Shown here: piece by piece, positions 1 to 7,049 of the stretch
Layout: the number at the start of each line of letters is the position of its first letter
Numbering within the stretch: position 1 is the stretch's first letter
Source of the DNA: Planctomycetota bacterium
GTDB taxonomy: Bacteria > Planctomycetota > Phycisphaerae > UBA1845
Direction of reading: 5' to 3'
NCBI GenBank assembly: GCA_024278775.1
Contig: JAJRSP010000168.1
Coordinates: 1-25,663, forward strand
Length of the DNA: 25,663 nucleotides
Translations under genes and position numbers: made by a program
The notes under the pieces: generated by a model
What the model saw: the letters and a program-made list of their open reading frames with translations, nothing else
What the model was told of the DNA's origin: nothing
Database searches by the model: none

Positions 1-81
1 CCGCGCTTAGGCGGATGATGTACTTCTTATACCGAATTGCCATAACGATCCTCCATGATCTGATGACTCGACTTCCACATC

Positions 82-1011
82 ATGGAAACATCGGAACAAA
101 GAACCCAAAACCCGCACATTTTCGCGTGGCGATGCACTAGCATATGTGTGCAAGAGCACCACTGCGAGCATACCCCATGGTACGACACGCGGACGCAGTG
201 CTGCGATTCGGTTACTGGTGCCATTTTCGGCGACGCCACCCCTCAACTGGACCTTTGTAAGCGTATCGTGTGCGATAGACAGAACCATACCTATTCCATC
301 GAGCCGCTTCCACCGGGATCACCCTGCGACGACGGCGACATCTGCACCCAGCGGAGCTTCTGCAACGCGGAAGGCAAGTGCGTGGGGCGTCCGGCCATTG
401 GGGCTGCCTGCCCGAAAATCCGTTTCGTCTCCTTCATGATGGACGAACTACTTCCGGGGGGCTGTGGTCCACCGCGGGCCGTTCGCATTACCTATGTCAA
501 CCTCGATGGGTTCGCTTCGTTCAACGGTCAAACGCGTTGGCTTTCCGCGCCGAGTGTCTACCCGGAGGTTGGCACGCCCGGCGGCTTCAGCGCGGCCGAG
601 CTTCAGTGTACGCCGCACTTCGACAACTTTGGGACACCCGGCATGATCCACGTTTTCGGCGCGGGTATCGTCCCGAACTCGACGTACGAAATCCAGAGCG
701 TCAACCAGACCTGCCCCGACCTGAACGACCCGGCCTGCTACTCCGCCCCGTTGGTCGTGCAAACCAGCGCCTGGGGTGACGTGGTGATACCGTTTCTCGC
801 AACCGATCCCTTCCAACCGAACTTCAAAGACATTACCGCGCAGGTGGCTTCGTTTTTAGCCTCTCCGGGAGCACCGATCAAAGCCCGCGCCCAGCTTCAG
901 CCGAGCACACCGGCTCCGACCAACGCCATCGACTTCAAAGACATTACCGCGGCCGTGAGCGCGTTCCTCGGTGATCCGTACCCCTTCGATGGACCGACGG
1001 CGTGCCCGTAA
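82..1011 (+). CDS. Cysteine-rich protein with twin-FKDI C-terminal domain (function unknown)
   Basis: The product is 309 residues. Residues 18-110 are cysteine-rich, including a CDDGDICTQ..C....KC pattern at 82-100, and probably form disulfides outside the cytoplasm. Residues 112-299 form a domain clearly homologous to the C-terminal half of the protein at 5673-7049. Shared landmarks are GFASFNG, LQCTPHF, STYEIQ, a WGDV motif, and two FKDIT motifs at 248 and 285, exactly 37 residues apart, each followed by VxxFL. The FKDI motifs resemble the second half of a dockerin/EF-hand repeat without the calcium loop. ATG 82 is the first start after in-frame stops at 16, 43 and 61. It has no obvious ribosome-binding site and gives no signal peptide, which is odd for such a protein, so the 5' end may be truncated or mis-started. 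It converges with the WecA-like gene. The molecular role is unknown. Confidence 0.7.
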   Translation: METSEQRTQNPHIFAWRCTSICVQEHHCEHTPWYDTRTQCCDSVTGAIFGDATPQLDLCKRIVCDRQNHTYSIEPLPPGSPCDDGDICTQRSFCNAEGKCVGRPAIGAACPKIRFVSFMMDELLPGGCGPPRAVRITYVNLDGFASFNGQTRWLSAPSVYPEVGTPGGFSAAELQCTPHFDNFGTPGMIHVFGAGIVPNSTYEIQSVNQTCPDLNDPACYSAPLVVQTSAWGDVVIPFLATDPFQPNFKDITAQVASFLASPGAPIKARAQLQPSTPAPTNAIDFKDITAAVSAFLGDPYPFDGPTACP

Positions 1012-1019
1012 CGGCGTAG

Positions 1020-1067
1020 GGCAGGTCGTTCTTTCGTCCCAAGACGAAAGGTTGACTTGCCTTTACG
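1020..1067 (+). terminator. Strong hairpin terminator after the twin-FKDI gene
   Basis: A long hairpin starts 9 bases after the stop codon. The outer stem GGCAGGTC (1020-1027) pairs with GACTTGCC (1054-1061) with one G-T wobble. A GTT/GTT internal loop follows, then the inner 8-bp stem CTTTCGTC/GACGAAAG with loop CCAA. The hairpin is followed by TTT. It lies between convergent genes. Confidence 0.7.
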
Positions 1068-1154
1068 ATAACGCTTCGGCCTTCCTTTGGGTTTTGTTTG
1101 CTCGGCAGCGCTGCGGGTGTTGAACGGCGTGACGCGGTGCCCGGATGAGGTTGG

Positions 1155-2321
1155 TTAGTCCCTTTCCAGCCGGACCATCTTGAACTTCTTGACACACAGC
1201 GCCACCAGCAGCGCGACACACAGAAACAGCGGCAATACATACCGGGTTCGCAGCCACGCCGGTGAGCAGCCGATGATCGCAAACATCGCCGCCAGCGCAT
1301 AGCTGACGCGCACGACGCGTTTCACCGGCCAGCCCCGATCCAGCAGTTGGTCGTAAAAGTGGCTGCGATCCCCCTGCATGAGCGGCCGCTGGTTGCGCCA
1401 TCGCCGCACCAGCGCCAGCGTCATGTCGGCAATGGGCAGTCCGAAGACCATCACCGAGCCCATGATCCACTTGATGGCCCCCGACTTGGCAAACAGCAAC
1501 AGCAGGATGGCCGCGTTCAACCCCAGCAGTATCGACCCGGCGTCCCCCATGAAAATCTTGGCGGGGTTACGGTTGTACGGCAGGAAGCCGAGCGCCGCGC
1601 CCAGCATGGCCAGGCAAAGCGTCACACGCTGCGCGTCCCACACGTACCACTCGCCCCAGGTGTGCAGGTGGATCGCCAGGGCCAACAACCCGGCCGAGAT
1701 GATCCCGAGCACGCCGCTACACAGGCCGTCGACGCCGTCGATCAGGTTCGTCGCGTTGCACGCGCCCAGTGTGATGAAGAGCGTCAGCGGTACGGAGTAG
1801 CACAAAATCAGCCAATCGGGAAAACTCTCAGGCCGAAGCCGGGTGGTGCGCAGCGCGACGACGATTGTGTCATCACCCAGTCCGACGAACATCAGCAGCA
1901 CCGTGACGATCGTCACACCGAGCAGCTTCGTCTTGGGCGACGCCATGCGCAGATCATCAAACAGCCCGAGCATCATGGTCGCCGCCCCCGCGACCAGGAT
2001 CCCGATCATCATCGTGCGATCCATGGTGGGTCCGGTGTGGGGCTCACGGCCGCCGATCGCATCGCCCCCGGCCGAAGCAAACAGAAACACCGATAACCCC
2101 ACGCCCACCGCCCAGCCGAGAAAAATCGCCACGCCGCCCAGATAGGGGATGGGTTTGTCATGCGGTTTGAGAAAGTCATCCGGGCGGTCGACCAGCTTTC
2201 GCGCGAGTGCCACACGACGGCACACCGGCGTCGCCAGGAGTGACACCACGAAAGACGCCGCCAGCACCGGCCAATACGCCGAGACGATATCGCCAAGAGC
2301 CGTTTTCTCACCGATCAACAT
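1155..2321 (-). CDS. WecA/MraY-family undecaprenyl-phosphate sugar-1-phosphate transferase
   Basis: This 388-residue polytopic membrane enzyme would transfer a sugar-1-phosphate from a UDP-sugar to undecaprenyl phosphate, starting a cell-surface glycan. Family motifs are in order: DRPDDFLKPHDKPIPYLGG (45-63), the metal-binding Asp pair in LGLFDDLR (118-125), CNATNLIDGVDGL (188-200), FLPYNRNPAKIFMGDAGS (246-263) and HFYDQLLDRGW (321-331, at the place of the HIHH-type cytoplasmic loop). About ten hydrophobic segments and the total length suit the WecA/TagO branch better than MraY. The ATG at 2321 follows the stop of the CPBP protease gene by 12 bases and has a G-rich upstream sequence, so the two are probably co-transcribed. 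The exact sugar substrate cannot be read from sequence. Confidence 0.9.
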   Translation of the reverse strand: MLIGEKTALGDIVSAYWPVLAASFVVSLLATPVCRRVALARKLVDRPDDFLKPHDKPIPYLGGVAIFLGWAVGVGLSVFLFASAGGDAIGGREPHTGPTMDRTMMIGILVAGAATMMLGLFDDLRMASPKTKLLGVTIVTVLLMFVGLGDDTIVVALRTTRLRPESFPDWLILCYSVPLTLFITLGACNATNLIDGVDGLCSGVLGIISAGLLALAIHLHTWGEWYVWDAQRVTLCLAMLGAALGFLPYNRNPAKIFMGDAGSILLGLNAAILLLLFAKSGAIKWIMGSVMVFGLPIADMTLALVRRWRNQRPLMQGDRSHFYDQLLDRGWPVKRVVRVSYALAAMFAIIGCSPAWLRTRYVLPLFLCVALLVALCVKKFKMVRLERD

Positions 2322-2333
2322 GGTGGCCCCCGA

Positions 2334-3038
2334 TCAGCCCGCCAACAGCACGATCGCCACGTTATAAGCCGCATGACATCCGGCCGCAGAACCGTATCCG
2401 CGATACCAAAAAATGAGGGAAAGATACACGCCGGCCAACGATCGAAACAGAAAAGGCGAGATGGCGAAATCCTCCGCGCCGAACGGCTTGTGATGGTGCG
2501 CCGCGAAGAGCAGGGCAGACGCCAGCACCGCGGCAATCGCGACAGCCAGACGATCCAGATGAAACAGGTCACTCCCGATCATCACCAGCACGGAAATCAG
2601 AACCAGTCGAAACACCATCTCCTCATAGACACCGGCACCGAGTCCCATGGCGATCCGATGAAACGTTTCCCCGCCAAACGTCGAGCCGCCGATCATGGGC
2701 AGGGTCCAGTTAAGCACCAGCAGCGGCGCGGCCAGCACCATCGCTTCGACATACATCAATCCCACACGCCGCCAGTGAATCTGCCAGCGTTCGCCCGAGG
2801 CCATGTGGGTGGCGAGAAGAATCACGACCACCACGACCCCCGGTGCCCACATGCCGGCTGGTCCAAACAGCTCCACAAACCGCCGCAGCAGGTCCGAGGC
2901 GATGACGTGATCACGTTGTGTGAGCGAGGACACCTCGTAACAGAGGATGAGCGGCAAGAGAAACATCAGCGCGTCCAGCGGGCGTGCCAGGATACCGCGC
3001 GGTGGTCCGACCTTCTTTTTGGCTTGTGCGTCCGCCAT
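2334..3038 (-). CDS. CPBP (CAAX/Abi-like) family intramembrane metalloprotease
   Basis: The product is 234 residues and strongly hydrophobic, with a short basic N-terminus. Hallmarks of the CPBP/Rce1-like glutamic-type membrane protease family are visible: EExxxR at 139-144 (VYEEMVFR), the FAAHHH motif at 178-183 and the C-terminal HAAYN at 222-226. Known family members cleave membrane-associated peptides or proteins, or support bacteriocin self-immunity; the substrate here is unknown. The ATG at 3038 is preceded by only a weak AGG. The gene lies upstream of the WecA-like gene with a 12-base gap and is divergent from the DNA glycosylase, sharing a roughly 100-base promoter region. Confidence 0.82.
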   Translation of the reverse strand: MADAQAKKKVGPPRGILARPLDALMFLLPLILCYEVSSLTQRDHVIASDLLRRFVELFGPAGMWAPGVVVVVILLATHMASGERWQIHWRRVGLMYVEAMVLAAPLLVLNWTLPMIGGSTFGGETFHRIAMGLGAGVYEEMVFRLVLISVLVMIGSDLFHLDRLAVAIAAVLASALLFAAHHHKPFGAEDFAISPFLFRSLAGVYLSLIFWYRGYGSAAGCHAAYNVAIVLLAG

Positions 3039-3140
3039 GGTCTGCCTATCGTGCCGACGAATCGCGCCGTCGACAAGGGCTTTTCTGAAATAAGCGGGAC
3101 ACCCGACACGGACACCGACTCACGCGCCCGGGAGACACCA

Positions 3141-3809
3141 GTGCCGAACGAACCCTCATCCTCCGTTCTTGGCGATATCTTCGAGCGTTTGCTGGCGGCG
3201 TACGGGCCTCAGCACTGGTGGCCGGGGGAGACGGATACGGAGATCGTCATCGGAGCCATCCTGACCCAAAACACCGCCTGGAGCAACGTGGAGCGGGCGA
3301 TCAAACGCTTAAAGGAAGCTCACTGTCTATCGTTTGCGGCGATCCGCGATCTACCCCGATCGGAGTTGGAGTCGCTGATCCGTCCCTCCGGAACCTACCG
3401 GGTCAAAGCGCGGCGACTGACCGCTTTCGTGGAGGTGCTCTTTGGGGCTCATGGCGGATCGCTGCCGGATATGCTTAGCTGTGAGCTTGACGAGGCTCGT
3501 CGCCGACTCACCTCGATCCACGGGATTGGACCGGAGACGGCCGACGCGGTGTTGTTGTATGCGGGCAACCGCCCTACTTTTGTGGTGGATGCCTATACCA
3601 AACGGGTACTCCGACGGCATTTTTTGCTTGCTCCCTCCGCGGACTATGAGACCACTCGCCGAGTGTTTCATGACGAGCTTGCCCCCGATGTGGGACGTTT
3701 CAATGAATACCACGCGCTGCTCGTGCGACTGGGCAAGGTTCATTGTCGGGTTCGGGCGCGGTGTGAGGGCTGTCCGTTGGAGACGCTGCCCCACGATGGG
3801 AGGCTCTGA
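3141..3809 (+). CDS. Endonuclease III-like DNA glycosylase, MagIII-type (HhH-GPD)
   Basis: The product is 222 residues of the HhH-GPD superfamily. The N-terminal WWPGETDTEIVIGAILTQNT matches the endonuclease III-related/MagIII family, known in Helicobacter for removing 3-methyladenine. The helix-hairpin-helix IHGIGPETADAVLL is followed by the catalytic Asp in FVVDAYTKRVL. The endonuclease III catalytic lysine (GxGRKTA) is replaced by PETA, so a monofunctional glycosylase is expected rather than a lyase. The C-terminus has CRVRARCEGCPL with three of the four Fe-S cysteines and no fourth. The GTG start at 3141 is chosen because GGAG lies 6 bases upstream and family similarity begins there. An open frame continues upstream, but it is antisense to the CPBP gene. 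Confidence 0.82.
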   Translation: MPNEPSSSVLGDIFERLLAAYGPQHWWPGETDTEIVIGAILTQNTAWSNVERAIKRLKEAHCLSFAAIRDLPRSELESLIRPSGTYRVKARRLTAFVEVLFGAHGGSLPDMLSCELDEARRRLTSIHGIGPETADAVLLYAGNRPTFVVDAYTKRVLRRHFLLAPSADYETTRRVFHDELAPDVGRFNEYHALLVRLGKVHCRVRARCEGCPLETLPHDGRL

Positions 3810-4042
3810 TGCTTCCGTTTCGTCTCCGGCGGGTAACAACGCGAGTTTCGTCCGGTAACAAGACCGGTTTGGTCTGGCGGGACTATCATCAATGGGCTAC
3901 AGGCGTTAAGATAGGACCCACGTTGCGGAGGTTTCCGCGTCTCGGCTGGTGACCGTGCCAAGGTGTGCGGCTTGCTGGTGGGGTTCGCCCGGAAAGACCC
4001 GGGTGCTGCCTGTTTTGATACACCGACTACGGGAGATGATTG

Positions 4043-4399
4043 ATGGCTAAGGGAATGTTTACCAAGTTCACGAAGGTGGCTCTGGTCTTGGCGTGCGCTT
4101 TTTTGATGTCCGCCACGCTACCGGGCTGTGCCAGCACCGGTAAGAAGGCAAGCAAGTGCCCCAACGCTTCTGCGAAGAAATGCGGCAAGGATTGTCAGAA
4201 ACCATGTTGCAAGAAGGCGTCCGCCAAGGCGGGCAAGAAGGGCGGCTGCAAAGGTTGCCCCAAGAAGGGTGCGAAGAAGACGGCCAAGGGCGGCTGCCAC
4301 GGCGGCGTCAATCAGGATGCCAAAACGGCTTCCAAGAAGACCGCTGATAAGACCGGCAAGCCGTGCTGCAGCAAGAAAGACGACCGTACGAAGGCCTAA
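4043..4399 (+). CDS. Small Lys/Cys-rich putative lipoprotein
   Basis: The product is 118 residues. An N-terminal KFTKVALVLACAFLMSATLPGC segment looks like a lipoprotein signal peptide with a lipobox-like LPGC. The mature part is low-complexity, built of Lys, Cys, Gly and Ala, with CC and KxxC clusters such as KCGKDCQKPCCKK and GCKGCPKKG, and no recognisable domain. It would be a cationic, thiol-rich envelope peptide; binding of metal or of polyanions is only a guess. ATG 4043 has GGGAG 7 bases upstream; the in-frame TTG just before it is less likely. It is followed by a strong terminator and appears to be a single-gene unit. Confidence 0.72.
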   Translation: MAKGMFTKFTKVALVLACAFLMSATLPGCASTGKKASKCPNASAKKCGKDCQKPCCKKASAKAGKKGGCKGCPKKGAKKTAKGGCHGGVNQDAKTASKKTADKTGKPCCSKKDDRTKA

Positions 4400-4439
4400 C
4401 GGCGAATCGTCAATCGCTTGCGGCGAAAAAAAAGAAACG

Positions 4440-4480
4440 AGCCCGCTGATCGTTGGCTCGATCGGCGGGCTTGTTCTTTT
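4440..4480. terminator. Bidirectional intrinsic terminator
   Basis: The 12-bp stem AGCCCGCTGATC (4440-4451) pairs with GATCGGCGGGCT (4460-4471), with one wobble and an 8-base loop. It is followed by TGTTCTTTT on the plus strand. On the minus strand the stem is followed by the complement of the A-rich tract at about 4426-4438, which gives a T-rich tail. It can therefore end both the lipoprotein gene and the convergent mdh gene. Confidence 0.8.
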
Positions 4481-4533
4481 GGTCTGTTATGGCGAGCGGG
4501 ATGCCGCACACGGCGGCGTTACACGGCTGGCGC

Positions 4534-5481
4534 TCAGCAGCTACCCATAAAGTTTTCTGCCACACCGACAAGCTCCTTGACGTGCGCCACACTACTATCG
4601 AGCAGCTTGCGTTCCTCAGCGTCGAGCTCGACCTCAATGACTTTTTCCACGCCGCTTGCACCCAGCATGCATGGCACGCCGACGTAGTAACCGCCGACGC
4701 CGTATTCTTCCTGGCAGAACGCCGCACAGGGCAGGATGCGGTGTTTGTCTTTGATAATTGCCTCGGCCATCTGTACCGAACCGGCGGCCGGTGCGTAGTA
4801 AGCGCTGGTGCCCATGAGCTTCACGATTTCTCCGCCGCCCGTCTTGGCGCGTTGGATGATTTCACCGAGTCGCTTTTCCGGGATGAGCTGCGTGACCGGG
4901 ATACCGGAGACGGAGGTGTAACGCGGTAGCGGCACCATGTCGTCGCCGTGCCCACCCATGAGTAACGCGGAGATGTCTTCCACGCTGCAGCCGAGTTCCA
5001 TCGCGATGAAGGTGCGGTACCTGGCAATGTCGAGACAGCCGGCCTGGCCAACGACCCGGTTGGTGGGGAAACCGCTTTTCTTCCACGCGGTGTAGACCAT
5101 CGCGTCGAGCGGGTTGGACACGATAATGAGCACGGCCCCGGGCGCGACCTCGGCGATTTTCTCAGAGACGGAGCCCACGATCTTGACGTTGGTTTGGATG
5201 AGGTCGTCGCGGCTCATACCGGGTTTGCGTGGGATGCCGGCCGTAATGATGACGACGTCGCTGTCCTTCGCCTCGGCATAGTCACTGGTACCCGTGATCT
5301 TGGCGTCGAATCGCTCGACGGGACCACACTGAGCCAGGTCGAGCGCTTTTCCGGCGGTCTTGTCGGCGAAATCGGGGATATCGACAAGCACGATATCGCC
5401 AAGCTCCTTACTGGCGGCCCAAAAGGCACAGCTCGCACCGACGTTTCCAGCACCGATTACAGTCAATTTGGCACGTTTCAT
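4534..5481 (-). CDS. mdh: Malate dehydrogenase (NAD-dependent, LDH-like type)
   Basis: The product is 315 residues, normal for the LDH-like malate dehydrogenases of bacteria. It interconverts malate and oxaloacetate in the citric acid cycle. The Rossmann motif GAGNVG is at 10-15, with Asp34 at the end of beta-2 favouring NAD. The mobile loop GIPRKPGMSRDDL (82-94) has Arg85 and Arg91; arginine at the first position selects malate over lactate. VSNPLD (121-126), DIARYRTF (151-158) and the catalytic His in GGHGDDMVPL (His178) are all present. The ATG at 5481 has AAGGA about 7 bases upstream. It lies downstream of the secreted twin-FKDI gene on the same strand with a gap of about 190 bases, and probably has its own promoter there. 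That gap contains a GC-rich hairpin (5549-5579) without a T-run. Confidence 0.95.
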   Translation of the reverse strand: MKRAKLTVIGAGNVGASCAFWAASKELGDIVLVDIPDFADKTAGKALDLAQCGPVERFDAKITGTSDYAEAKDSDVVIITAGIPRKPGMSRDDLIQTNVKIVGSVSEKIAEVAPGAVLIIVSNPLDAMVYTAWKKSGFPTNRVVGQAGCLDIARYRTFIAMELGCSVEDISALLMGGHGDDMVPLPRYTSVSGIPVTQLIPEKRLGEIIQRAKTGGGEIVKLMGTSAYYAPAAGSVQMAEAIIKDKHRILPCAAFCQEEYGVGGYYVGVPCMLGASGVEKVIEVELDAEERKLLDSSVAHVKELVGVAENFMGSC

Positions 5482-5672
5482 GGTTCTGTCCTTATGCAGC
5501 TAGGGTTGACTGGCGTTTCCGCTACCACAGTGGCGCGCATGATAACGCAGTGGGCACGCGGTGCAATCGGCGTGCCACTCGTACGGGCGTGATACACGCA
5601 CGCTACCGAATCCGCGATGGCGCGAAGTGTGTCAACCTGTGGATGGTGGAGCTTGGACGGCCCGACGCACGC

Positions 5673-7049
5673 CTACGGGCTGCAGCGCCGGCACATGTCC
5701 GTGCAGAACCCGTTGACGCAGAAACCACCCCCGAGCGGGTCACATTCGAGATCGTTGATGCATGGGGTGGTGTTACACGTCACGCTGGATGGGCACACAC
5801 ACGGTCCCACGGGGTTGGTCCCCCCGAGGTGGTCAATATAGCTGGTACCCAAGAAGGCTTGGACATCGGCGGAAATATCTCGGAAGTTGACCGCAGTGGT
5901 GGCGGCCGGCGTATTGGGAACCAACTGAAACCTTGCCTTGGTGGGGAATCCGGCGATGCCGAGGAACTTGGACACTACAGCGGAAATATCTTTGAAGTCC
6001 GGAAGGAGAAGCGTGTGAACCGTGTAGGGTGAAGTGACGTCCCCCCATTTGGCGGTGTCTACGGTCCACAGGGACGCCGGAGTGTAACAAGCCTCGTTCG
6101 CCTCGTTGCATGACTGGGCGATCGCCTGAATCGCGTAGGTGGATTCGGGAAGGATGTCTCCGCCGTTGATGTAGATCAAGTTGCTCGTTCCCCAGTCCGC
6201 GTAGTGGGAGGTGCATTGCAGGGTGGACGTGGTGAAGGTTCGCAGGGGATCGCCGGCGTCTTCGTCCGTGACATCAGCCGCCGGACCGGCCCAGCGTACT
6301 TCCCCATTGAAGGCGGCAAAACCGTTCACACTGACCAGCTTCACGCGGATTGCATAGGGCTCGGTAGCGCCGACGACGAGGTCGTTCATGGAGAAGAAGA
6401 TGTAGCGGTTCAGAGGATCGCACTCGTCGGGTACGCCGTTGACGGGCGTGATGTCGAAGCTGGTGCCAATCGCGATATCGCACTCGTCCGGAAGGTCGTT
6501 TGTGTTGCAATCCTGGCTGGTGCCATCCGCGAGATCTATACTGTCAGCAATGCCGTTGCCGTTGCAGTCACATGGGTTGGGTGAACAGGTTGTCCCATCG
6601 CCGGCATAGACGCCGTCTCCGGGTATCACATCCGGAACAGCGAGCACATCACAGGTTGTCGCAGTGGTGAGCACGCAATTGGTCTGCCCGATACCGCAGC
6701 ACGCCCCGTACAGGCCGATGCATGCGCCGGCATTTGTCCCGGTGGGAAACGCCTCGAACGTTTCGCCATAGTCACGATAGTCGACAACGCCGTCACAGTT
6801 GATATCACATACGCTCAGGTCTCGCCCGCAGAAGTCGGCCTGGTTGGCCACGCAGAAGTCGATGAATTGCAGGTCACTGAAGCTGACCACGCCGTCCGGT
6901 CCGGTACCGGGTCCGGGTCCGGGACACGGTGCGATATCAGCGTTTGCCAGATCACAGGTACAAGTCTGGGCGGTAGCGTTTTGAGCCGCACCACAGACCG
7001 AGAAAGCCGCCGCGAACAACACCATCCGAACCGCTGTTAGCCGATACAT
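5673..7049 (-). CDS. Secreted dockerin/EF-hand-like protein with twin-FKDI domain
   Basis: The product is 458 residues with a clear signal peptide (MYRLTAVRMVLFAAAFSVCG, cleavage near ATAQ-TC). Residues 53-100 hold dockerin-like loops, the clearest being DINCDGVVDYRDY (82-94). Residues 160-211 carry CNGNGIADSID, CNTNDLPDECD and VNGVPDECD repeats, which resemble calcium-binding thrombospondin type-3 repeats. Residues 215-405 form the domain shared with the first gene of the window, with FKDIS at 352 and FRDIS at 389, again 37 apart. The C-terminus (417-458) is a cysteine-rich tail. The start at 7049 is chosen because AAGGAG lies about 6 bases upstream, inside a longer open frame. Its role is unknown; an extracellular or cell-surface structural or binding protein is likely. 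Confidence 0.8.
   Translation of the reverse strand: MYRLTAVRMVLFAAAFSVCGAAQNATAQTCTCDLANADIAPCPGPGPGTGPDGVVSFSDLQFIDFCVANQADFCGRDLSVCDINCDGVVDYRDYGETFEAFPTGTNAGACIGLYGACCGIGQTNCVLTTATTCDVLAVPDVIPGDGVYAGDGTTCSPNPCDCNGNGIADSIDLADGTSQDCNTNDLPDECDIAIGTSFDITPVNGVPDECDPLNRYIFFSMNDLVVGATEPYAIRVKLVSVNGFAAFNGEVRWAGPAADVTDEDAGDPLRTFTTSTLQCTSHYADWGTSNLIYINGGDILPESTYAIQAIAQSCNEANEACYTPASLWTVDTAKWGDVTSPYTVHTLLLPDFKDISAVVSKFLGIAGFPTKARFQLVPNTPAATTAVNFRDISADVQAFLGTSYIDHLGGTNPVGPCVCPSSVTCNTTPCINDLECDPLGGGFCVNGFCTDMCRRCSP

Noticed and set aside
1347..2096. 249-codon open frame on the plus strand
   Set aside because: Antisense shadow of the WecA-like gene, rich in Gln/His/Arg with no motif.
2373..3140. Long in-frame extension upstream of the DNA glycosylase
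   Set aside because: It is antisense to the CPBP protease gene, has no family similarity, and a GTG with GGAG at 3141 starts where similarity begins.
3852..3867. CCGGT/ACCGG hairpin after the DNA glycosylase as a terminator
   Set aside because: The stem is only 5 bp and the following TTTGG is not a real T-tract.
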